The notes beneath the pieces were generated by a model. That model was given only the letters and a program-made list of their open reading frames with translations, was not told the DNA's origin and did not search any database. A DNA stretch of 14,566 bases from Methanolobus sp. UBA118. GTDB taxonomy: Archaea; Halobacteriota; Methanosarcinia; Methanosarcinales; Methanosarcinaceae. The translations under genes and the position numbers were made by a program. Position 1 is the first letter of the stretch. Every line of letters begins with the position of its first letter. This document shows positions 1 to 7,242 of the stretch, piece after piece. The stretch lies in the NCBI GenBank assembly GCA_002508635.1, contig DACO01000174.1:1-14566 (forward strand). Direction: 5' to 3'.

Positions 1-1124
1 GCAATGCTTTTTCCAAGACTTGTCTTTCCGGTGCCCGGTGGTCCTGTGAACAGGATGATCGAGCCCTGCTTCTCACTCTTAAGTTTCATTACGGCAAGAT
101 GCTGGATGATCCTTTCCTTGACTTTCTCAAGTCCGTTATGATTACTTTCAAGTACATCACGGGCTTCTTCAATGTCAATGCTCTTTTTCTCTTCTACAAC
201 CCACGGAAGGTCGATCAGAAGGTCCAGATAGTTCCGGATGACATGGCTTTCGGGGTTATGATCTCCTCCGGTCTCGAGTTTCTTCAGCTCTCCAAGTGCC
301 TTCTTCCTGACATCCTCAGGCATTGCCGAGTTCTCGATCCTTTCCCTGTAACCTCCCTCACCTGAGATCGGGTCATCGTTCTCGTTGAGTTCTTCCTGGA
401 TCAGCTTGAGCTGCTCACGCAGCATTGCCTCACGGTGTGATTTGTTCACCTTTTCAGCAACCTTTTTTGCAAGCTCGATCTGGATATTGATATTCTCCTT
501 CTGCTTTGTAAGCACAAAGAGGAATGTAAGGTAACGTTCGCGGACAGAGACGGTTTCCATAAGGTCCTGTTTGTCTTTGAGCTCGATCGGGATAAAAGGC
601 ATCACGTAACCTATGATCTGGTCAACGGAGTCCATCTTTTCGATCGGCCTTACAAACTGTTCAGAGCTCTGGAAGCGATCACTGATCTCATGGATGGTCT
701 TTTTAATATCCTTCCTGATACTTTCCTGCAGATCTTCATCAATATCGCGGATATCAGGAACCGCTTCATATTCTGTGTAGAACATTCCTTCTTTATTCTG
801 CACATAGACAGCTTTCACTCTCTGTATTGACTTTGCAGATACCATGTATCCTTTTTCGGCAGGTTGTACCATCATGACCTTCAAAAGGCTTCCTGTTGTG
901 TACATCGTGTCCTCTGAAAGTTCAGCAGGTTTTGTACCGCTTTTTACAGTCAGCCCGACCGCATATGCAGGACCGCCATCCTTTACTTCATCCAGAAGGA
1001 GTTCTCCGGTGGCCTTATCGGCGATAAATTTAGTCTGGCTTCCTGGATATGCCACTGTTTCAAAGAGAGGGGTTACGATATTCTCTTTGTTCTCTCTGTT
1101 ATCGGTGGTTCTTTGTGTATACAT
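1..1124 (-). CDS. lon: LonA-type ATP-dependent protease, N-terminal part (runs off the window)
   Basis: This is the first 374 codons of an ATP-dependent serine protease that unfolds and degrades damaged or regulatory proteins in the cytoplasm. Reading from ATG 1124, the protein has a Lon substrate-binding (LAN) domain over about residues 15-220, a helical coiled segment (about 220-330, with the typical stretch HREAMLREQLKLIQEEL), then the start of the AAA+ domain with Walker A GPPGTGKTSLGKS at about 361-373. The Walker A position is close to that of bacterial Lon, so this is the soluble bacterial type and not archaeal membrane LonB. The Walker B motif and the Ser-Lys protease dyad lie outside the window. 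The gene lies 65 bases downstream of the marR gene on the same strand but seems to have its own TATA element, and transcripts would be nearly leaderless. Family call is firm; whether the gene is intact cannot be judged here. Confidence 0.93.
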   Translation of the reverse strand, partial: MYTQRTTDNRENKENIVTPLFETVAYPGSQTKFIADKATGELLLDEVKDGGPAYAVGLTVKSGTKPAELSEDTMYTTGSLLKVMMVQPAEKGYMVSAKSIQRVKAVYVQNKEGMFYTEYEAVPDIRDIDEDLQESIRKDIKKTIHEISDRFQSSEQFVRPIEKMDSVDQIIGYVMPFIPIELKDKQDLMETVSVRERYLTFLFVLTKQKENINIQIELAKKVAEKVNKSHREAMLREQLKLIQEELNENDDPISGEGGYRERIENSAMPEDVRKKALGELKKLETGGDHNPESHVIRNYLDLLIDLPWVVEEKKSIDIEEARDVLESNHNGLEKVKERIIQHLAVMKLKSEKQGSIILFTGPPGTGKTSLGKSI

Positions 1125-1146
1125 TATTTGTCACTCGTAATTATCG

Positions 1147-1175
1147 TAAATATTTAGTTCAGTTTTGCCTAACTA
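1147..1175 (-). promoter_or_regulatory. lon promoter with possible MarR-type operator
   Basis: On the minus strand a TATA-like element (TAAATATTTA, 1147-1156) sits about 25 bases before the lon ATG. Just upstream and overlapping is TAGTTAGGC (1167-1175), nine bases, then CTAAATAT (1150-1157). TTAG and CTAA arms 11 bases apart give partial dyad symmetry. The same two blocks, in the opposite orientation, occur at the marR promoter. This is seen in the sequence; regulation by the MarR protein is inferred. Confidence 0.45.
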
Positions 1176-1182
1176 TAGACAG

Positions 1183-1189
1183 AAAAAAA
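1183..1189 (-). terminator. T-tract after marR
   Basis: A run of seven T on the minus strand begins directly after the marR TAA stop. Archaeal RNA polymerase terminates at such T-tracts, so marR and lon may be transcribed separately. Read-through into lon is still possible. Confidence 0.45.
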
Positions 1190-1609
1190 TTATCTCACTT
1201 TTCGCAGGATGCTTACCAGAACATCCATTTCTCTTTCGTCAAGTGAATCTGTCATTCTCTCAATTAACTGCATCAGGGCTTTCTCTTCGGCGCGGGCTAT
1301 TGTCTGTCCTTTCTCTGTCAGACGTATATAGAACATCCTGCCATCATCGGGAGATCTCTCCCGATACACGCAATCCATTTTTACGAACTTGTTGACCATC
1401 TCCGTGATCGTGGGTTTGGAATTACGGGTTATCCTCGCAAGACCGCTGAATGTCACTTTTCCGTGTTCGTCTATAATCTTCAGGTATTCTATCTGCTTCA
1501 CGCTAATGTCCGACAACTGGCATCCGGAGAAGACCTCAGTAGAGCATTCACTTTTAATCCGCAACAGATTATCAAAAATTACGTACAAATGCTCTCTTTT
1601 TTCTTTCAT
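1190..1609 (-). CDS. MarR-family transcriptional regulator
   Basis: 139-residue winged helix-turn-helix protein of normal MarR length. The DNA-binding part covers about residues 35-100: a recognition helix around 64-75 (SKPTITEMVNKF) and a wing around 82-96 with the family's basic Asp-Asp-Gly-Arg turn (ERSPDDGRMFYI). The flanking helices 5-30 and 103-138 would form the dimer interface. Cys22, Cys30 and Cys80 could be redox or ligand sites, but nothing in the sequence proves it. The ATG at 1609 lies only about 10 bases after the expected transcription start given the TATA element at 1645-1652, so the mRNA is almost leaderless. It is followed by lon, and the palindrome in its own promoter suggests autoregulation and probably control of lon. 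Ligand unknown. Confidence 0.88.
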   Translation of the reverse strand: MKEKREHLYVIFDNLLRIKSECSTEVFSGCQLSDISVKQIEYLKIIDEHGKVTFSGLARITRNSKPTITEMVNKFVKMDCVYRERSPDDGRMFYIRLTEKGQTIARAEEKALMQLIERMTDSLDEREMDVLVSILRKVR

Positions 1610-1627
1610 GCTCCCTGTCCGGATAGT

Positions 1628-1652
1628 TAGTTAGGCCTTCCCTAAATATAAA
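1628..1652 (-). promoter_or_regulatory. marR promoter with overlapping palindromic operator candidate
   Basis: On the minus strand a good archaeal TATA element (TTTATATT, 1645-1652, preceded by an A-rich/CC BRE-like stretch) is followed by the inverted repeat TTAGG-CCTTC-CCTAA (1631-1645), which touches the TATA element and covers the region between it and the start site. Binding there would block polymerase recruitment, as expected for an autorepressing MarR protein. On the plus strand TAGTTAGGC (1628-1636) and CTAAATAT (1642-1649) match the blocks in front of lon. Confidence 0.5.
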
Positions 1653-1694
1653 GGTTTTGCAACTACCTCCTGAAGAAAATTAATTCAAAAATAA

Positions 1695-1717
1695 TATATA
1701 CAAATACTTATATACAA
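1695..1717 (+). promoter_or_regulatory. Promoter of the tandem Cache gene and its long leader
   Basis: The 1653-1822 gap holds an AT-rich block in which the 9-mer TATATACAA occurs twice (1695-1703 and 1709-1717). The second copy includes the best TATA candidate, CTTATATA (1707-1714). A start site near 1737 would leave a leader of about 85 bases before the gene at 1823. I see no recognisable riboswitch in that leader and no credible small gene (only a seven-codon frame at 1750). Confidence 0.4.
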
Positions 1718-1822
1718 TATATAGGAAGGCTACTTCTGGTATTTTACATATGAAAAATACTTGTCTTTGATTTAAAGAACAGGCTAAAATCTGGAACCAA
1801 AGAATAAAAGGGGTGAATGTCC

Positions 1823-4207
1823 ATGGCAATTGAGATTGGTGAGAAAAAAAGTTTTAGTGTCTTTGATCCTTCAATACGTTTTGAACATCGAGAGTTCTAT
1901 GAAGAAATCGTCAGTGAATTGAATGTTATTATTCCGGTATGTTTTTATGGAGAGGCCATAGCTGTTGCGGTTAGTGAGAATTCAACTGAAAGGGATCAGA
2001 TCACAGAACTAATGAAAACTGTGGAAAATTTTTCAAGACAATTATTGCAGATCACAAAGAAGCTATTTGATCAATACTATATCGCTAAAGAAGAACAACA
2101 TGAATCGATTCTTCATACTACTGCCTATAATAAGATCAACACCATTGACAGGAATCTTCTTGAGCGGACTTGCGATGTGAGATGGTGGGCACTGGAAACA
2201 GCTTTTAGCGACTGTATTTCATTTTACGAAAATACCAAACAAAACGCGGTATCTATTCTGCAAATTCTGGAGGAATACCCAAATCGGTCTGAAGCTCATG
2301 AACCGACAACTACTGAGGGAAAGAATACCGCTCTTTCAATCGTCGATAATCTCAGAAATTTTTCCGGCTTATTAAGAGATGGAGCATTAAAAGACTTTAT
2401 CGAAAGATTCAAACACCATTGCCTTGAATTTCAGGGTGGGGAAAAAGATCGAAAGGATCTGGAGGATTTTTTGCAGAATCTGGTGGACCTGGATTCCAGG
2501 ATCTCTTTTGCATGTTATCGGCTGGAAGATATCAAGAATTCCTATACACTTTATCGGGACCTGGTCATTGCCGATTCCGAAGGATATATCATCGCCAATT
2601 CTAACAGCCTTAGAAGATCAGAAGTTTTAGGTATAAGAGTAAACGATGAAGATTGGTTTACCAGAGCTTTGAAAACCCATAACGGAACAGAATATATTGC
2701 CCAGGATATTTGTCCGTCCAGCGTGGAGGAGCAGCTTTCCCTGGTATATTCGACTGCTGTTCGCGAAGACAGCGATGAGAATGGTAACGTGCTTGGAGCC
2801 ATGGGCATCTTTTTTGATTTTCAGGGAGAGGCAAAGATCATCCTGGATGAATATATGCCTTTGACCCGGGAAGGCATCATGCAGGATGGCTGTTACTCGA
2901 TGTTTACCAGCAGTGACGGAAAAATTATTGCCTCAACAGATGAAGACATACTCGAGGTTGGGAAAAGAGCGCATATCCCCAGAAATAACCGTGCCTTAGC
3001 TGATGGCGAACAGGTTAATACCTATATGGCTTTTGAAGGAGTCGACTCAGCTATCTTTTCATCCAGAACAGATGGATATCTGGAATATCGCGGGCTTGGC
3101 TGGAGTTCGCATGTCATTCTTCCCAAATCTCATATTTTTGCGGACACGGTTCAGGCTGATGAATATGATATCGAATCAAAGGAGTTAATGAATTCCAATA
3201 TCAATCCGGAGATAAACAAGCAGACCTATGCAAAAATACAGAATGATAAAAATGAAATTCAATTGATATCGCTTAACGGGACCATATATGCCTCAAAAAT
3301 GGGAAAACGTGGTGAACAGCTGGGACCAATCTTCAAACAGATAACTCAATCCAGCAATTTCATTACGTCGAAAATGGAAGAACTGCTGCAGGAAATGGCA
3401 GCCGTCGAACTGCAATTGAATTTAAGGACACTGGAAAACTTTGCCAAGCAGGCAATCGATCTGATTGACAGAAACCTCTTTGAAAGGTCGGCTGATATTC
3501 GCTGGTGGTCAACTGATGAATATTTCTGGAAAGCGCTTCTAAATCCATCTGAAAAGGAATTCATGAAAGCAAGCAATCGGTTAAAAGTCATCAATGGCAG
3601 TTATACCATGTACAGGAATCTGGTTTTGGCAGATTCGAATGGTATTATCAGGGCCTGTTCTGATACAGAGTTAATGAGTGAACTTGGTGGACTTGATGTG
3701 TCAGATCATATCTGGTTCCAGGAAGGAGCCCTTACTTCACGGTCAAATCAATATGTTGTTCAGGACGTCATGAACTCCCCTCTGGAAAAGGATAAGCACC
3801 GGTCTCTGATCTATGCCGGCGGCATTCGCGAAAATGGCAACCGTGAAGGTGAAGCTATTGGAGTACTGGGCATCCTGTTCGATTGGGACACTGAAGCAAA
3901 AACGATATTGTCAACATGTCTTCCCAAGGACAGGAACGGAGATGTGATCTCCGGCAGTGTTGCTGTTTACGTTAACAGGGATTCTGAAGTAATCGAGACA
4001 ACAGACGAGGCGGATTTCTCTGTTGGTTCTGTCCTTACTCTTCCGACTGAAGTTTTAGCTCTGCAGTCAGGAGAGAAGGCTTCCGGCATTTTTGAATTCA
4101 ATGACCAGAAATACATCTATGGCGCATGCTGGACCAAGGGATATAGGGAATATCCGGGACTGAACTGGATTGCCTGCGTCCTCCGGCCTATTTCTACAAA
4201 CTCCTGA
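1823..4207 (+). CDS. Soluble protein with two tandem Cache-like sensor modules, function unknown
   Basis: About 794 residues, no signal peptide and no membrane segment, so apparently cytoplasmic. It consists of two diverged copies of one module (numbering from the upstream ATG 1817): each has a short beta segment (about 36-52 and 480-495), a helical region, a conserved signature (DRNLLERTCDVRWW 111-124; DRNLFERSADIRWW 551-564), then a double-Cache-like region with matching blocks YTLYRDLVIADSEG/YTMYRNLVLADSNG (243, 596), WF plus QD (280-297, 633-650), GAMGIFFDF/GVLGILFDW (327, 682) and a closing GYLEYRGLGW/GYREYPGLNW (420, 775). Copy A carries about 85 extra residues between the RWW signature and the first Cache strand. 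No kinase, cyclase, methyl-accepting or DNA-binding output domain is visible. ATG 1823 is preferred because GGTGA at 1812-1816 lies six bases before it and abuts ATG 1817. The Cache assignment is by motif pattern; the function is unknown. Confidence 0.82.
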   Translation: MAIEIGEKKSFSVFDPSIRFEHREFYEEIVSELNVIIPVCFYGEAIAVAVSENSTERDQITELMKTVENFSRQLLQITKKLFDQYYIAKEEQHESILHTTAYNKINTIDRNLLERTCDVRWWALETAFSDCISFYENTKQNAVSILQILEEYPNRSEAHEPTTTEGKNTALSIVDNLRNFSGLLRDGALKDFIERFKHHCLEFQGGEKDRKDLEDFLQNLVDLDSRISFACYRLEDIKNSYTLYRDLVIADSEGYIIANSNSLRRSEVLGIRVNDEDWFTRALKTHNGTEYIAQDICPSSVEEQLSLVYSTAVREDSDENGNVLGAMGIFFDFQGEAKIILDEYMPLTREGIMQDGCYSMFTSSDGKIIASTDEDILEVGKRAHIPRNNRALADGEQVNTYMAFEGVDSAIFSSRTDGYLEYRGLGWSSHVILPKSHIFADTVQADEYDIESKELMNSNINPEINKQTYAKIQNDKNEIQLISLNGTIYASKMGKRGEQLGPIFKQITQSSNFITSKMEELLQEMAAVELQLNLRTLENFAKQAIDLIDRNLFERSADIRWWSTDEYFWKALLNPSEKEFMKASNRLKVINGSYTMYRNLVLADSNGIIRACSDTELMSELGGLDVSDHIWFQEGALTSRSNQYVVQDVMNSPLEKDKHRSLIYAGGIRENGNREGEAIGVLGILFDWDTEAKTILSTCLPKDRNGDVISGSVAVYVNRDSEVIETTDEADFSVGSVLTLPTEVLALQSGEKASGIFEFNDQKYIYGACWTKGYREYPGLNWIACVLRPISTNS

Positions 4208-4228
4208 AAAAATAAAAGATCATCAAAT

Positions 4229-4243
4229 GCCAAAACTATTGGC
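4229..4243. repeat. Small inverted repeat in a convergent gap
   Basis: GCCAA-AACTA-TTGGC forms a 5-base-pair stem with a 5-base loop between the ends of the Cache gene and the pentapeptide gene. There is no T-tract after it on either strand, so it is at best a weak transcript-end hairpin. Nothing else is seen in the 100-base gap. Confidence 0.25.
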
Positions 4244-4307
4244 CTTCGCATCACAGTTAAGTAAATGAGATTAAAATCCATCCCAAGGCAACCTTTTGTT
4301 AAATAAT

Positions 4308-4826
4308 TCAAACAATGTCGATATCAAAAGAATTCAGAAGAGAGATGACCTCAGGAACCGAGAATTTTGTCTTTTTAAGGAAATTCTCCTTGGGGTCAAT
4401 ATCATAATTCCTTGCATTTCTGAAAGATGTAAAACTTAGGTTGGTGTTTCTGAAAATGCTGTCCTCAAGATCCGAATTTTCAAAACTGGCACCCTTGAGA
4501 TCTGTGTTCACGAAATCACAGCCATTTATCCGGCAATTGATAAAATCAGTGTTTTCAAGTTTCATGTCCGAGAACATGGAATAGGAAATGAAGGAATCTT
4601 CTAATCCGATCGTGAGTATGAAATCATTACATGTTGAAAAATCCAGTCCCATGACCTTGCAGTTTATGAATCTCACATTCTGGAATTTGGTATTGTTCAA
4701 ATTTACATTTGATAAATTGCAGTTCTTAAAAATACAGTCCACAAACTTTGAATTTTTAAAGGATACGCCTGTAAGGTCAAGACCTTCAAATGTTTCCTCT
4801 TCAAATTCTTCATCCTCAAACTCCAT
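4308..4826 (-). CDS. Pentapeptide-repeat protein
   Basis: 172 residues. From about residue 10 to 135 nearly every fifth residue is Leu or Phe in A(D/N)LxX-like repeats (for example LTGVSFKNSKFVDCIFKNCNL), which fold into a right-handed quadrilateral beta-helix. The tail, about 138-172, has an Asp-Pro, a basic patch and a hydrophobic helix (FSVPEVISLL), as in the C-terminal dimerisation part of Qnr/MfpA-like proteins. The N-terminus is very acidic. Known relatives bind gyrase by mimicking DNA, but many pentapeptide proteins have other or unknown roles, so that is only a possibility here. The longer frame starts at TTG 4832; ATG 4826 is chosen because a TATA element at 4847-4854 places the start of transcription on it and no ribosome binding site is present, which fits a leaderless mRNA. 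Divergent from the PGF-CTERM gene. Confidence 0.85.
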   Translation of the reverse strand: MEFEDEEFEEETFEGLDLTGVSFKNSKFVDCIFKNCNLSNVNLNNTKFQNVRFINCKVMGLDFSTCNDFILTIGLEDSFISYSMFSDMKLENTDFINCRINGCDFVNTDLKGASFENSDLEDSIFRNTNLSFTSFRNARNYDIDPKENFLKKTKFSVPEVISLLNSFDIDIV

Positions 4827-4846
4827 AAGCAAAAAAGTGACTGAAT

Positions 4847-4854
4847 TTTATTAA
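4847..4854 (-). promoter_or_regulatory. TATA element of the pentapeptide gene (leaderless)
   Basis: TTAATAAA on the minus strand, centred about 25 bases before ATG 4826. This supports a leaderless transcript and the shorter start. Confidence 0.4.
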
Positions 4855-4888
4855 TAGCTTTGCGTATTCATTCACATGATGAAAACAC

Positions 4889-4935
4889 TTAAATACATAA
4901 CGAATAACTATCCTTACTGGAAGTGTGGTGGATCT
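4889..4935 (+). promoter_or_regulatory. Promoter and ribosome binding site of the PGF-CTERM gene
   Basis: TTAAATAC (4889-4896) is the TATA candidate; transcription would begin near 4918. GGTG (4927-4930) lies five bases before ATG 4936. Together they exclude the upstream in-frame ATG at 4876, which would be outside the transcript. Confidence 0.5.
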
Positions 4936-5475
4936 ATGAGAAAAAAAATAATTGTCGTTTCCTTATTAGTGACAATATTATTACTGGGCTCATTAATCGT
5001 ATCAGCAAGACCTGCATATCTTGCGAATTTCAACGATCAATACGGTACCGAAGACACAAAACTTGATACATGCAATACCTGTCATGTCAATCCTAATGGA
5101 GGAGGTACCAGGAACCCTTACGGAATAGCCTATCAGGAAAGTGGCATGGATTTCGCTTCCATTGAAAGCCTGGATTCCGATGAGGACGGCTTTACAAACC
5201 TTGAGGAGATCAATTCTCTGACATTCCCGGGAGACCCGGAAGATAATCCCGGAACACAGAATATTGATCCATCCGATGTGACTGTGGTGAATGAAAGCGA
5301 TCCTGCAGATGAGCAGGTTGCTGAAAACACAAGCGATTCAGTTGACAATAGTTCGGAACAGGAAACCACTGACGAACCTGTAGAAAGTCCGATATCCGAA
5401 GAACAGGCTCCGGGATTCGGTGCCATTCTGACAGGACTCGGAGTACTGTCAGCCATTTACTGGTACAGGAAGTAA
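4936..5475 (+). CDS. Secreted PGF-CTERM protein with one CXXCH motif and an EF-hand-like loop
   Basis: 179 residues. An N-terminal signal peptide (basic MRKK, then a Leu/Ile/Val core, likely cleaved after SA near residue 24) leads it out of the cell. Next come the motif CNTCH (46-50), a c-type heme attachment signature, followed by a Gly-rich NPNGGGTRNPYG stretch, and an acidic loop DSDEDGFTNLEE (80-91) like calcium-binding EF-hand or thrombospondin type 3 loops. A disordered acidic Ser/Thr linker (about 110-157) ends in PGFGAILTGLGVL and a basic YRK tail (159-179): the PGF-CTERM signal, which archaeosortase ArtA removes and replaces with a lipid anchor. The protein should therefore sit on the outer face of the membrane or S-layer. 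One heme would suggest surface electron transfer or sensing, but heme attachment is not proven; the two Cys could instead bind metal or form a disulfide. Confidence 0.88.
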   Translation: MRKKIIVVSLLVTILLLGSLIVSARPAYLANFNDQYGTEDTKLDTCNTCHVNPNGGGTRNPYGIAYQESGMDFASIESLDSDEDGFTNLEEINSLTFPGDPEDNPGTQNIDPSDVTVVNESDPADEQVAENTSDSVDNSSEQETTDEPVESPISEEQAPGFGAILTGLGVLSAIYWYRK

Positions 5476-5521
5476 AAACAAAACTTTATCTTTTAATTTC
5501 CTGCATCTTCATTTTCTTTTT
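5474..5521. terminator. Bidirectional T-tract terminators in a convergent gap
   Basis: On the plus strand the sequence after the PGF-CTERM stop becomes T-rich (TTTATCTTTT, then TTTTCTTTTTC inside the end of polX). On the minus strand GTTTTGTTTTTAC follows the polX stop. Both are typical archaeal U-tract termination signals. Confidence 0.35.
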
Positions 5522-7242
5522 CTTATATCTTTAAGCAATTGACTGAGCCTGTCATGGGAATATGTATTAATTACATCATCCTTTGTGAGCCAGCCCCTGC
5601 GTGCCTGTCCCACTCCGAACTTCATGAAAGAAAGATTGGATATCGAATGGCTGTCCGTATTGATGCTGAACTTCACACCGGAATCCTTTGCTTTTAGTAT
5701 CATCCTGTCGTTTAAGTCAAGTCTTTCAGGATGGGCGTTTATCTCCAGAATTTTACCGTTATTGGCTGCGGTCTCAAATATAGTATCAAAATCAGCCTCA
5801 TATGATTCCCTTTTACCTATCAGCCTGCCGGATGGGTGACCCAGGATATCCATATGTCTGTGCTCGAGTGCGGACACAATCCTTTCAGTCATCTCCTCCT
5901 TAGGGGACTTGAATCCCGAATGGACAGAACCCACAACAATATCCAGCCCGGCCAGAATATCATCCGGATAGTCCAGGCTTCCGTCTTTTAGAATATCAAC
6001 CTCGGCACCTTTGAGAATCCGGATATCATATTCTCCCGCGACCCTGTCTATTTCCTCCCATTGCTGCCTCAGTTCATCGATCTGCATACCACTGGCGATT
6101 CTCTGGGACCTTGAATGGTCTGTTATCGCAATATACTCATAAGCCATGTTTTCCGCAGCTTTTACCATCTCCTCAAGACTGTCGCTTCCTTCACTAAAAG
6201 TCGTGTGGGTATGCAGATCGCCCCTGATATCGCTGAGCTCTACCGGCACCGGCAGCTCATTCCTTCCTGCAGCAGCAATCTCTCCCCTGTTCTCCCTGAG
6301 TTCCGGCGGAATATACTCCAGACCAAGTCTAGAGTAGATACTTTTTTCATCCGCACCCTCGACAATTTTACCGGAATCCTTCCTGAACAAACCGTATTCT
6401 GACAGTTTATAACCCTTTGATATGGCAAGGTCCCTCATTGCAATATTATGATCCTTCGAACCTGTAAAATACTGCATTGCTGCCCCGTAACTCTCTGCCG
6501 GGACCACCCTCAGGTCAACATGTATCCCACCCCTGAGGATCACTGTACTTCTTGTAAGGCCTCTGGATTCCACCCTTTCGGCATCTTCCATGTTGACAAA
6601 AGTCTTCATGACATTTTCGGGATCGCTGGAAATTACCAGCATATCAATATCACCAATTGTTTCCTTCATTCTGCGCAGGGAACCCGCGTAATCGATCTTT
6701 TCAAGCTCGCTGTTCTCCTTCATATAGGACAGGACATCCTCCGCCAGGCCCATGGCTTTTCCAAGAAGCATGCGTTCATGACTTTTCTCAAACAGAATGA
6801 TGGATTTGAGGATATTTTCCTCGGTCTTTTCTCCGAAACCCTCCAGTTCCCGGATCTCATGTTCCTCCACCGCTTCCCGAAGATCTGAGACTGTTTTGAT
6901 ATTCAGCTCCTCAACCAGTTTTTTCACCTTCTTCGGACCAAGACCTCTGATCTCCACCAGCTCACCGGTGCCGCCTGGTGATTCCTCTTTGAGCCTTTCG
7001 AACTTTTCAACCCTACCTGTTTCGAGATATTCGATAATGTGATTCGCAATACCGCTTCCTACACCTGGTATCTCCTCGAGTCCCTTTTTTCCACTTTTCC
7101 GGTAGATATTCCTTATATCCTCATTCAGATCCTCGATCTTTCTTGCAGCTCTTCTGTAGGCACGGGGCTTCCATTCAACCCCGTTGAACTCGAGAATATC
7201 CGCTGCTTCGTTCAAAATATCTGCGATCTCACGGTTGATCAT
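5509..7242 (-). CDS. polX: DNA polymerase X with C-terminal PHP nuclease domain
   Basis: 577 residues, the usual length of bacterial/archaeal PolX, a gap-filling repair polymerase. Residues 1-150 hold the 8-kDa-like domain and helix-hairpin-helix motifs (IPGVGSGIA 58-66; IRGLGPKKVKKL 98-109; LEGFGEKTEENI 133-144). The nucleotidyltransferase centre shows GSLRR (187-191), ET-GDID (194-200) with metal-binding Asp198 and Asp200, and Asp243 in HVDLRVV, plus TGSKDHN (260-266). The PHP domain (about 338-570) has the full set of metal ligands: DLHTHT (342-347), TDHS (374-377), E414, His441, GHP (468-470), AHP (503-505) and NTDSH (528-532). PHP domains of this family act as 3'-5' exonuclease or 3'-phosphodiesterase/AP endonuclease, so the enzyme looks able both to clean and to fill a gap. 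ATG 7242 overlaps the ligase stop as ATGA, pointing to translational coupling. Confidence 0.96.
   Translation of the reverse strand: MINREIADILNEAADILEFNGVEWKPRAYRRAARKIEDLNEDIRNIYRKSGKKGLEEIPGVGSGIANHIIEYLETGRVEKFERLKEESPGGTGELVEIRGLGPKKVKKLVEELNIKTVSDLREAVEEHEIRELEGFGEKTEENILKSIILFEKSHERMLLGKAMGLAEDVLSYMKENSELEKIDYAGSLRRMKETIGDIDMLVISSDPENVMKTFVNMEDAERVESRGLTRSTVILRGGIHVDLRVVPAESYGAAMQYFTGSKDHNIAMRDLAISKGYKLSEYGLFRKDSGKIVEGADEKSIYSRLGLEYIPPELRENRGEIAAAGRNELPVPVELSDIRGDLHTHTTFSEGSDSLEEMVKAAENMAYEYIAITDHSRSQRIASGMQIDELRQQWEEIDRVAGEYDIRILKGAEVDILKDGSLDYPDDILAGLDIVVGSVHSGFKSPKEEMTERIVSALEHRHMDILGHPSGRLIGKRESYEADFDTIFETAANNGKILEINAHPERLDLNDRMILKAKDSGVKFSINTDSHSISNLSFMKFGVGQARRGWLTKDDVINTYSHDRLSQLLKDIRKRK

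Noticed and set aside
844..1395. Three plus-strand open frames over the lon 5' end and marR
   Set aside because: They are antisense to Lon and MarR sequences that show clear family motifs.
1750..1770. Seven-codon frame (ATG 1750) in the Cache gene leader as a leader peptide
   Set aside because: No ribosome binding site in front and too short to judge.
4876..4935. Longer start (ATG 4876) for the PGF-CTERM protein
   Set aside because: It lies upstream of the TATA element, and the signal peptide begins at ATG 4936, which has its own GGTG site.
6448..6888. 146-codon plus-strand open frame inside polX
   Set aside because: Antisense to the polymerase core, no start signal, no recognisable domain.
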